Positions 17,364 to 24,496 of a stretch of 64,000 nt of DNA are shown here, one piece after another (the first letter of the stretch is position 1; every line of letters starts with the position of its first letter). This DNA is from DASPNM01 sp035626515 (GTDB lineage Bacteria > Bacteroidota > Bacteroidia > Chitinophagales > Chitinophagaceae): NCBI GenBank assembly GCA_035626515.1, contig DASPNM010000023.1, forward strand, positions 124,001 to 188,000. The letters run 5' to 3'. Both the position numbers and the translations under genes were made by a program. The notes under the pieces were generated by a model, which saw only the letters and a program-made list of their open reading frames with translations, had not been told where the DNA came from and did not search any database.

Positions 17364-18350
17364 TTAACCGAATAAACCACCTTTTTTCAGGCTTCTGATG
17401 CTTTCGCCGATCTTGAAGCCGTTGTGATAAATTTCAATTTTGTAGTTGCCGGTCTGGAAATCACTCTGGCGAATCGGGAACTGCAGTGACTTGCGTGTGC
17501 CCTGTTCGTATTCCATGCTGATGCGTGTCGTGAACGGCCGGTCGCCTTCCGTACGCGTAGTAAGCGTACCGGATCCCAGGCTGGCATCGGAAATGATGCT
17601 GCCGTTGGGGGCCGTTACGATTATGTAAAGGTCAGCAGGGCCGGACCGCGCGATGCGGTTCTCCACGTCGAACGAAACAACGAGCTTATCTACGCGGCGG
17701 GCGGTAGTGGTTGTCTTTTCTTTGCCGCTCGTCTTTTCATTCACGGGTGTGATTTGGATATTCGCCGCGCTGAATGTGGAGGCTACGTCCACCGTGCGGG
17801 CCAGCTCATCCTTTTCTTCCACCGTTGTCTGGAGATTCATTTCCAGGTCTGCCTTTTCCTGGCTGAGTCGCTGGTTATTTACCGTGAGCACCTGGTTTTC
17901 GCCGGTGAGCCGGGTTACTTCGACTTCCAGCGCCGAAATCCTGGAATTCAGTTCGGCAATCAGCGTGCGCGCGCGGTTCAGCTGCGCCTGTGTGGCATTC
18001 TTGTCATTGAGAATTCTTCGGATTTCAGCCTTACGAGTTTCAATCTCTTTTTGCAGGGCGGATTTCTCGCCTTGCAGGTTGTTGTTGGCGCCGGTGATGG
18101 AGTCGAGCCTCATCTCGGCCTCGTCGTACATCATCTTGATGGAATCTCTTTGCGACATGTATGTCGTGGCCTGGGTCTGCGTCATCTGCAGTTTTTCACC
18201 GGACTTGTTTTTATCCCACAGCAGGTATCCCCACGTACCCAGAAGACCTGCAGCCAGCAGGCCGATGACCAGGTTCTTGTTGCTCCTGTTGGTGTTTCTC
18301 GGGGGCTGGTTTTGGGGCGAACCAGCGGACGGATAATTCGTGTTTGCCAT
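17364..18350 (-). CDS. Membrane-anchored coiled-coil protein, unknown function
   Basis: 328 aa. A Pro/Asn/Ser-rich cytoplasmic N-terminus (1-25) is followed by one transmembrane helix (about 27-46, LVIGLLAAGLLGTWGYLLW), a long coiled coil (about 50-195) and a beta-rich C-terminal domain (about 210-328; LVVSFDVENRIARSG, DLYIIVTAPNG, GNYKIEIYHNGFKIGE). Topology suggests a periplasmic rod ending in an Ig-like domain. I do not recognise a named family; similar proteins occur in Chitinophagaceae. It has its own terminator and is divergent from holA. Two perfect inverted repeats lie upstream of its start. Confidence 0.8.
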   Translation of the reverse strand: MANTNYPSAGSPQNQPPRNTNRSNKNLVIGLLAAGLLGTWGYLLWDKNKSGEKLQMTQTQATTYMSQRDSIKMMYDEAEMRLDSITGANNNLQGEKSALQKEIETRKAEIRRILNDKNATQAQLNRARTLIAELNSRISALEVEVTRLTGENQVLTVNNQRLSQEKADLEMNLQTTVEEKDELARTVDVASTFSAANIQITPVNEKTSGKEKTTTTARRVDKLVVSFDVENRIARSGPADLYIIVTAPNGSIISDASLGSGTLTTRTEGDRPFTTRISMEYEQGTRKSLQFPIRQSDFQTGNYKIEIYHNGFKIGESIRSLKKGGLFG

Positions 18351-18381
18351 AAAAAATGAATTTTTTCGGTTTCAGAACATT

Positions 18382-18395
18382 GGGTGTGAACACCC
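18382..18395. promoter_or_regulatory. Perfect inverted repeat GGGTGT-GA-ACACCC
   Basis: 6-bp arms with a 2-bp spacer in the divergent region between the coiled-coil gene (start 18350) and holA (start 18547). Operator-like by symmetry and position; no regulator is known. Confidence 0.35.
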
Positions 18396-18441
18396 GCAAC
18401 GAGTGTGCTCCTGCGGGGTTTGAATCCTGTTTGGTTTTAGA

Positions 18442-18462
18442 TTCGGGACTGCAATTCCCGAA
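18442..18462. promoter_or_regulatory. Perfect inverted repeat TTCGGGA-N7-TCCCGAA
   Basis: 7-bp arms and a 7-bp spacer in the same divergent region. It could be an operator or a weak hairpin; no T run follows, so it is not a terminator. Confidence 0.35.
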
Positions 18463-18546
18463 AACCGTGCCAGAACGGGGAAGCCTGGACGAGTCGTGGA
18501 TTTTTTTGTACACTCCACTCCCCTGAAGCTTGTACCTTAGCATCTT

Positions 18547-19545
18547 ATGGCTGTAGAGAAGATCATCCAGGACTGGAAGAAAGGGCATTTTCTGCCCATC
18601 TGCTGGCTGGAGGGCGAGGAGAGCTATTATATAGATAAGGTGGTCGGGTATGCCGAGTCGAATCTCTTGCCCGCATCCGAAGCGGCATTCAACCTCACGG
18701 TATTTTATGGAAAGGACGCGCAATGGCAGGATGTGATCAACGCCTGCCGGCGGTACCCGATGTTTGGTACCCGGCAGGTAGTGATACTGAAAGAAGCGCA
18801 GCAAATGAAGGACATCGAAAAACTGGAAGCCTATGTCGAGAATCCACTGCAGTCTACGCTGCTGGTGGTAGCATACAAAGACAAAAAGCTGGACGCTCGT
18901 CGGAAGTTCGCGAAGTCGATCAAGGAAAAAGGGGTGCTGCTTACCACAAAAAAACTCTATGAGAACCAGGTGCGCCCATGGACCGAAGAACTGCTTCGCT
19001 CTAAGGGACTCATCATTACGCAAAAAGCCCTTGCGCTGCTGGTGGACGCGGTCGGAAATGATTTATCCCGCATCGACAACGAGATATCCAAGATCTCTGT
19101 CAACCTGGGGGAACGCACGCAAATCACGGATTCGGACATCGAGGAATTCATTGGCGTGAGCAAGGAGTTCAACGTGTTTGAACTGCAGACAGCGCTGGCG
19201 GCCCGCGATCTTCCGGCCGCGATCCGGATCATTCAATACTTCGAGGCAAACCCGAAAGCGGGACCAATTCAGATGGTGCTGCCATCCCTTTACTCGTTCT
19301 TTAGTAAAATATATATGATGTATGGAACCGACAGGCGCGACGACCAGAGTCTCGCGTCGATGTTTGGCATTCCGCCTTTTGTGCTGAAAGACTACAAGAC
19401 AGCCGCAAAAAATTTTAATTACGAAGATGTGGAAAAAGCACTGCTGCTGCTCCACCATTACAACCTGCGCAGTGTAGGCGTCAATGACAGCGGCACGACT
19501 GGTGGTTCGCTGCTGAAGGAAATGGTGGTAAAAATGATCGCCTGA
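18547..19545 (+). CDS. holA: DNA polymerase III subunit delta
   Basis: 332 aa. The clamp-loader delta subunit opens the beta sliding clamp. The family pattern is present: N-terminal HFLPICWLEGEESYYIDKV, then PMFGTRQVVILKEAQQMK and LLVVAYKDKKLDARRKFAK in the AAA+-like domain, the middle three-helix domain, and the C-terminal collar domain. It lacks Walker motifs, as expected for delta. Start at ATG 18547; a box TACCTTAG (one mismatch to TAnnTTTG) lies just upstream at 18535-18542. The lipoprotein gene follows after 52 bp. Confidence 0.92.
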   Translation: MAVEKIIQDWKKGHFLPICWLEGEESYYIDKVVGYAESNLLPASEAAFNLTVFYGKDAQWQDVINACRRYPMFGTRQVVILKEAQQMKDIEKLEAYVENPLQSTLLVVAYKDKKLDARRKFAKSIKEKGVLLTTKKLYENQVRPWTEELLRSKGLIITQKALALLVDAVGNDLSRIDNEISKISVNLGERTQITDSDIEEFIGVSKEFNVFELQTALAARDLPAAIRIIQYFEANPKAGPIQMVLPSLYSFFSKIYMMYGTDRRDDQSLASMFGIPPFVLKDYKTAAKNFNYEDVEKALLLLHHYNLRSVGVNDSGTTGGSLLKEMVVKMIA

Positions 19546-19597
19546 AGCAGGCAACTTTTAATCTCTGGCCTGCATCTTCAGAATTCAAACCCGGTAA

Positions 19598-20356
19598 ATG
19601 AAAAAGCTGAAATTTCTGCCCGTATTCGCTCTGCTGGTCTCTCTAAGTGGGTGCTTCGATACCGTTCAGGAAATAAGTATCCGACCGGATGGATCCGGCA
19701 CCTATCGCCTTACAAACGATCTGGGCAACCTTCTCAGCCTGCTTAAGGAGATGGATCCTGCGACCGCCAAGAAATTCGAACACGCCGTGCGCGACACTTC
19801 CTATTCGCTTGCGTCCGTTGCCGACAGCACGCCTGGACTCACAGCCGAAGAGAAAGAGTTGTTTCGGGCGGGACGGTTTGAGGGACAAATGAACGCCGCG
19901 GAAAATAAGTTCCGCACCGCGGTAAGCTTTGACTTTTCACGCATTGAGCAAGTACCCGTGCTTCGGAAACTTTCAGGGTTTCTCGGCGTAGACGCGCTTC
20001 AGCGGCAGATTGCTAATCTCCCCAACGATGGGGACCTGGGAATGGACATCAAGAATATTACATCGGCCGACGATTATTACATCATCACTTATGCACCCGG
20101 ATCGATCACCCGCACTCTGAATAAGGAAAAGCATGCGGATCTTGCCAAAGACGAGTACCTGCAGGCGCTCCGGCAGGCTTCGCTTATGGGTATTTCCAGT
20201 TCGAATACAATTGTGATCAATCTTCCGTCGCCGGCAAAAAAAGTAGAAGGTTTACAGGTGAAAACTTCAGCCGACGGTAAACAGGTCACCGTTACGGGCA
20301 GCCTGGATGATCTTTATGATGATCCCGCGAAGCTGGAGTTCCGCATAGAATATTGA
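19598..20356 (+). CDS. Lipoprotein of unknown function
   Basis: 252 aa. Signal with lipobox LSGC (Cys19). Immediately after the anchor comes VQEISIRPDGSGTYRLTNDL, a beta-hairpin-like start seen in a family of Bacteroidota lipoproteins that otherwise lacks a name. The rest alternates helical and beta segments, ending with TVTGSLDDLYDDPAKLEFRIEY. Role unknown. It follows holA in the same direction; its stop is 5 bp from the stop of convergent ribF. Confidence 0.75.
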   Translation: MKKLKFLPVFALLVSLSGCFDTVQEISIRPDGSGTYRLTNDLGNLLSLLKEMDPATAKKFEHAVRDTSYSLASVADSTPGLTAEEKELFRAGRFEGQMNAAENKFRTAVSFDFSRIEQVPVLRKLSGFLGVDALQRQIANLPNDGDLGMDIKNITSADDYYIITYAPGSITRTLNKEKHADLAKDEYLQALRQASLMGISSSNTIVINLPSPAKKVEGLQVKTSADGKQVTVTGSLDDLYDDPAKLEFRIEY

Positions 20357-20361
20357 CCGCT

Positions 20362-21291
20362 TCACAACACTGCGAGGCTGTCTGTCTTGTCCCTTCCAAT
20401 TTGTTCGACCAGCGCCTCGATGGAATCAAACTTGAGCTCTTCGCGGAGATATTGCCTGACATATACCGTCACCTGCTCACCATAAATCTGCCGGTCGAAG
20501 TCGAACATATTCACTTCGATTACACGCTTTTTGCCGTCGACTGTCGGTCGAAACCCGATGCTCATCATTCCTTTTCTCTTTTCGGCCTCGGATCCCACGC
20601 GAGCATACACCGCATAAATGCCGTTGCCGGGAATGATCTTCTCTTCGTCGCTGATGCGCAGGTTGGCCGTGGGATAACCGAGCTTACGGCCGAGCTTATC
20701 GCCGTCCACCACGATGCCGGAAAAGAAGAACTCGTAGCCGAGCAGGCGGTTGGCTGCATCGAGCCGCCCTTCCAGCAATGCGGCGCGGATCTTCGTAGAA
20801 CTGATCGAGATCTCGTCCACAATGTGTTTCGGTATCTCACGCAGCCGGTAACCGTACGATGGTGCCATTTGTTCCAGCAAGTGGTAATCGCCCCTGCGCT
20901 CGCGGCCGAAGCGGTGATCGTACCCCACAATGATGGTGTGCGGCCTGAACTTTTGAACTAAGAAATTGCGCACATAATCTTCCGCGGTCTGGTTTGCGAA
21001 GGCATCCGTGAATGGAGTCACGACAACGTGGTCAATTCCCAGCTCGCCCAGCAGTTCAAGTCTTTCCTGCAGGGTGTTGATAAGTCGTATTCCAAGAATG
21101 GCGGAGGATACCACTTTCCGGGGGTGCGGATGAAAGGTGACCAGAACCGATTCACCCCCTATGATGTTCGCTTCCGCCCGCATGCGTTCGATGATCTCGC
21201 GGTGACCCCGGTGGACGCCATCGAATGTGCCGATGGTGATCACGGCGTTGCGAAATTTCGGCAGCCCGTCAATGTCGGTATGCACCTGCAT
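20362..21291 (-). CDS. ribF: Bifunctional riboflavin kinase / FAD synthetase
   Basis: 309 aa. Phosphorylates riboflavin to FMN and adenylates FMN to FAD. The N-terminal nucleotidyltransferase domain (about 15-180) shows ITIGTFDGVHRGHREII and TKIRAALLEGRLDAANRLLG; the C-terminal flavokinase domain (about 185-305) has GRKLGYPTANLRI and MSIGFRPTVDGKKRVIEVNMFDFD. Normal length. Divergent from purM, with 70 bp between starts. Confidence 0.95.
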   Translation of the reverse strand: MQVHTDIDGLPKFRNAVITIGTFDGVHRGHREIIERMRAEANIIGGESVLVTFHPHPRKVVSSAILGIRLINTLQERLELLGELGIDHVVVTPFTDAFANQTAEDYVRNFLVQKFRPHTIIVGYDHRFGRERRGDYHLLEQMAPSYGYRLREIPKHIVDEISISSTKIRAALLEGRLDAANRLLGYEFFFSGIVVDGDKLGRKLGYPTANLRISDEEKIIPGNGIYAVYARVGSEAEKRKGMMSIGFRPTVDGKKRVIEVNMFDFDRQIYGEQVTVYVRQYLREELKFDSIEALVEQIGRDKTDSLAVL

Positions 21292-21350
21292 CAGTGCGTG
21301 CGAAGATAAAAATTAGCCTCTGGACGGGAATGGCTAGTTTTGCGCCGCTA

Positions 21351-21358
21351 TATTTTTG
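21351..21358 (+). promoter_or_regulatory. -7 box TATTTTTG directly upstream of purM
   Basis: Exact TAnnTTTG match ending 3 bp before the purM ATG. If it is used, the mRNA would be leaderless. Confidence 0.4.
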
Positions 21359-21361
21359 TCG

Positions 21362-22531
21362 ATGAGTCTTTATTCCAGGAGAGGAGTCTCGGCCCAAAAA
21401 GAGGACGTGCACGCGGCAACCGCCGGGCTTGACCAGGGATTGTTTCCGCGTGCATTTTGCAAGATCTATCCCGACCTTTTCGGCAATGACGCCGACTGGG
21501 TAAACCTAATGCATGCTGATGGCGCCGGAACAAAAAGCATACTGGCATATCTGTATTGGAAGCAGACAGGCGATAAATCTGTATGGCGTGGAATCGCCCA
21601 GGATGCGATTGTCATGAATCTGGACGATTTGCTTTGCGCAGGCGTTTGCGACAACCTTGCCTTTTCGTCCACGATCGACCGGAACAAAATGCGGATTCCC
21701 GGCGAAGTCCTTTCCGAAATCATTGAAGGCTGTCGTGAGTTTTTCAGCCGAATGGAGCAGTTTGGGATCCACATTCATTTTATGGGAGGGGAAACCGCGG
21801 ACGTCGGCGACCTGGTGCGGACGATCGCGGTGAACGGCACGATGGCGGCACGATGGCCGAAGTCGAAAATCATTTCAAACGAAAAAATTGCAGCCGGGGA
21901 TGTGATCGTCGGCCTCTCGGGTTACGGAAAAGCGGACTACGAGGACCGTTACAACAGCGGCATCGGCAGCAACGGGCTGACGAGTGCGCGCCACGACCTG
22001 TTGCATCCCGACTACGCGACCCGTTACCCGGAGTCTTTCGAGCCCGCTGTTGAAAAAGAAGTGATTTACCGGGGAACCTGGGACCTTACCGATGAAATAA
22101 ACATTGGCGAAACAACTGTTACCATCGGCTCGCTCTTGCTGAGCCCGACCCGTACCTTCGCGCCGGTAGTCCGCAAAATACTGGATGAACTTTTCAATTC
22201 GGTGCACGGTATGGTTCATTGTACCGGAGGCGGACAGACAAAATGCCTTCGGTACATTCCGGAGACTGTTCGGGTGATCAAGGATGATCTGTTTTATCCG
22301 CCTGCGGTATTTCGCCTGATCCGCGAAAGCAGCGGCGCAACCCCCGCCGAAATGTATCAGGTATTTAACATGGGCACGCGCCTGGAGATCTATACGGATG
22401 AAGACTCCGCGCCGGCGATGATTGAAATCGCCGAAAGTTTTGGAGTGAATGCGCAGATCATCGGACGTGTAGAGGACAGCGGCAGAAAGGAGCTGGTCAT
22501 TCAGACTCCGGAAGGAAGTTTGCATTTTTAG
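21362..22531 (+). CDS. purM: Phosphoribosylformylglycinamidine cyclo-ligase (AIR synthase)
   Basis: 389 aa from ATG 21362. Cyclises FGAM to AIR with ATP in purine synthesis. AIR-synthase features: NLMHADGAGTKSILAYLYW (substrate and ATP site), AQDAIVMNLDDLLCAG, HFMGGETADVGDLV, and the late MVHCTGGGQTKCLRYIPE. The protein is longer than the E. coli type and of the variant form common in Bacteroidota. It is followed by ftsE after 43 bp on the same strand. Confidence 0.92.
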   Translation: MSLYSRRGVSAQKEDVHAATAGLDQGLFPRAFCKIYPDLFGNDADWVNLMHADGAGTKSILAYLYWKQTGDKSVWRGIAQDAIVMNLDDLLCAGVCDNLAFSSTIDRNKMRIPGEVLSEIIEGCREFFSRMEQFGIHIHFMGGETADVGDLVRTIAVNGTMAARWPKSKIISNEKIAAGDVIVGLSGYGKADYEDRYNSGIGSNGLTSARHDLLHPDYATRYPESFEPAVEKEVIYRGTWDLTDEINIGETTVTIGSLLLSPTRTFAPVVRKILDELFNSVHGMVHCTGGGQTKCLRYIPETVRVIKDDLFYPPAVFRLIRESSGATPAEMYQVFNMGTRLEIYTDEDSAPAMIEIAESFGVNAQIIGRVEDSGRKELVIQTPEGSLHF

Positions 22532-22574
22532 GTTTTAAACCCGATCACTTTATTTTGCACAAAATGCTGAGCTC

Positions 22575-23264
22575 ATGCCGGAACCGATCATTACGCTGAA
22601 ACACGCCAACATTTACCAGGGAAACAACCTGATACTCGAGGACGTGAACCTGGTTGTAAACAAAAGTGAGTTTGTATACCTTGTTGGAAAGACCGGTACC
22701 GGTAAATCGAGCCTGCTCAAAACCCTGTACGGTGAGCTGCCCCTGCGCGAGGGAGAAGGAGAGGTGGCGGGCTTTCCCCTGCGCGGTCTCGACTGGAAGA
22801 AAGTTCCGTACCTGCGCCGCAACCTGGGAGTGGTATTCCAGGACTTTCAGTTGCTTACCGACCGGAATGTCAATAACAATCTCAAATTCGTATTGAAAGC
22901 CACTGGCTGGACCGACAACAAATTGATGGACGAAAAGATCAACGATGTGCTCGAGAAAGTGGGTTTGAAAGCCAAAGGTTTCAAAATGCCTTTTGAGCTG
23001 AGTGGGGGAGAGCAGCAGCGCGTAGACATCGCACGCGCCTTGCTCAACTCACCGAAAGTGATTCTCGCCGACGAACCCACCGGCAACCTTGACCCGGAAA
23101 CGTCCGACGAAATCATGAATCTGCTGTTCAATATTTGCCGCGACTACAACACTGCGATCGTTATGGCCTCTCATGATTACATCGTAGTGCAGAAATTTCC
23201 GGCACGCATGATCCGTACCGAGCGCGGCCGTGTCATCGACAATGCTACCATAAGTATTGAATGA
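22575..23264 (+). CDS. ftsE: ABC-type ATPase FtsE
   Basis: 229 aa cytoplasmic ATPase. Walker A GKTGTGKS (residues 38-45), Q-loop in GVVFQDFQLL, signature LSGGEQQR, Walker B VILADEPTGNLD and the H-loop ASHDYIVV. With FtsX it links division to peptidoglycan hydrolysis. The sequence is closer to FtsE than to LolD-type ATPases (TDRNVNNNLKFVLKATGW pattern), but no FtsX gene is adjacent, as is usual for this phylum. The C-terminus overlaps the convergent glycosyltransferase gene by 20 bp. Confidence 0.85.
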   Translation: MPEPIITLKHANIYQGNNLILEDVNLVVNKSEFVYLVGKTGTGKSSLLKTLYGELPLREGEGEVAGFPLRGLDWKKVPYLRRNLGVVFQDFQLLTDRNVNNNLKFVLKATGWTDNKLMDEKINDVLEKVGLKAKGFKMPFELSGGEQQRVDIARALLNSPKVILADEPTGNLDPETSDEIMNLLFNICRDYNTAIVMASHDYIVVQKFPARMIRTERGRVIDNATISIE

Positions 23265-24375
23265 GCTGCTCCGTATTCCGCTCATTATTGTAGGTAGTTT
23301 CCAGCAATTCTTTCCGAAGCCGGATCTCTTCATGCGTGAAGGGATGACGGGATAGCTGCGAGATAATGGAGGCAAATGCATCCGCCGAATTCCCGATGTG
23401 GCAGGCAGACTCCAGTCCAGTCCCTTCCACCATAGCGCGGTTTGCCACGCAATGCCGCCCCTCGTAAAGTGCGTGCAATAGCTTGAGGCGAATCCCCGTG
23501 ACTTCACTACTAAAGCTCGGCAATACATTGATGTGCGCCTTTCGCACCAGGTCGTCCATTTGTTTTTCCGAGGGATTCGGGATGAGGCACGTGTGCTGGC
23601 AAAGGTGAGCGAGTTTCTGCAACCGCCTTGAAGGTTTTTTTCCAGCGATCACCAGGGGCATCTTCAGTTTGACAAAAACGCGCCTCAGGAGCCAGATAGC
23701 CGCCGCCTCGTTCTCCGCAACAGAAAGATTTCCATGGTAAAGGCAGAGACTGCCTACGCCTTCCTGCCCGGACACGGTTTGCCAGTTCGGAAAAGCCGGC
23801 AGAAAAATCGTCCGGGGAAGCCCAAATTTTTCACGTAATGTCTTTATGTCGGCCTGTGAAATGCACGCATATACACATTCATGCGGCAGGTTGTAGCTAT
23901 AATTTCGGAGAAGGCGGCTTTCACGAAGAAAAAACAGTTTTCTTAAGAGCCCGCGCTCAGAATGCGCCAGCTGCCGGTAATACTTGCTTTCATCATTGTG
24001 CATGCGCACAACAATTTTTCGTCCCGACAAATCGAGTCCCGACAGGATACCGGTGCAATGGAGTCCCTCCAGCAGGACCGGATCCCGGTCCCGCCGCAGC
24101 GCTGCAAGCATTTGGTCGTTGATACGCGAGGAAACAATGTAGGGCAACCGGGAAGAAAGGCCGCTCGCGCGCGCATTGCGCGGGTACACATGCACCTCTT
24201 CGCAAAATTCATTTAGCTCAGGAGGCGTACCGCGTTCGTTGTAGGTGAAGTAATGAAGTGCAATTGCGATGCCGGCATTTTTGAGCGAACGAATCCGGTT
24301 CATCATGTCAATGGCCCCGCCGTAGTCGGGCGGCCAGGGCACATCGAGGCAAACAATATGCAGGCGTCGGGCCAA
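23245..24375 (-). CDS. GT-B glycosyltransferase (GT4-like)
   Basis: 376 aa. The N-terminal Rossmann half starts HIVCLDVPWPPDYGGAIDMMNRI (sugar-acceptor domain); the C-terminal half has CLYHGNLSVAENEAAAIWLL, LVIAGKKPSRRLQKL and the acidic pocket region VLPSFSSEVTGIRLKLLHALYEG, typical of group 1/4 transferases. It transfers a sugar from a nucleotide donor, probably for envelope polysaccharide; donor and acceptor are unknown. No in-frame ATG lies upstream of the conserved start, so TTG at 24373-24375 is the likely start codon. It is isolated from any polysaccharide cluster. Confidence 0.85.
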   Translation of the reverse strand: MARRLHIVCLDVPWPPDYGGAIDMMNRIRSLKNAGIAIALHYFTYNERGTPPELNEFCEEVHVYPRNARASGLSSRLPYIVSSRINDQMLAALRRDRDPVLLEGLHCTGILSGLDLSGRKIVVRMHNDESKYYRQLAHSERGLLRKLFFLRESRLLRNYSYNLPHECVYACISQADIKTLREKFGLPRTIFLPAFPNWQTVSGQEGVGSLCLYHGNLSVAENEAAAIWLLRRVFVKLKMPLVIAGKKPSRRLQKLAHLCQHTCLIPNPSEKQMDDLVRKAHINVLPSFSSEVTGIRLKLLHALYEGRHCVANRAMVEGTGLESACHIGNSADAFASIISQLSRHPFTHEEIRLRKELLETTYNNERNTEQLIQYLW

Positions 24376-24439
24376 AAGTATCGAACGGGTTTTATCCGCT
24401 TTATAAACAGCCCGCCCGCCGGGATTGTTTATGAACGGG

Positions 24440-24473
24440 AAAAAAAGAAACCGGCCGCGTGGGAGACGGCCGG
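24440..24473 (-). terminator. Intrinsic terminator of the second TonB-dependent receptor
   Basis: On the minus strand, CCGGCCG pairs with CGGCCGG around a 9-nt loop, followed by a T-rich tract. It lies about 24 bp beyond the receptor stop codon. Confidence 0.75.
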
Positions 24474-24496
24474 TACAAATGTGATAAACTGCGGCC

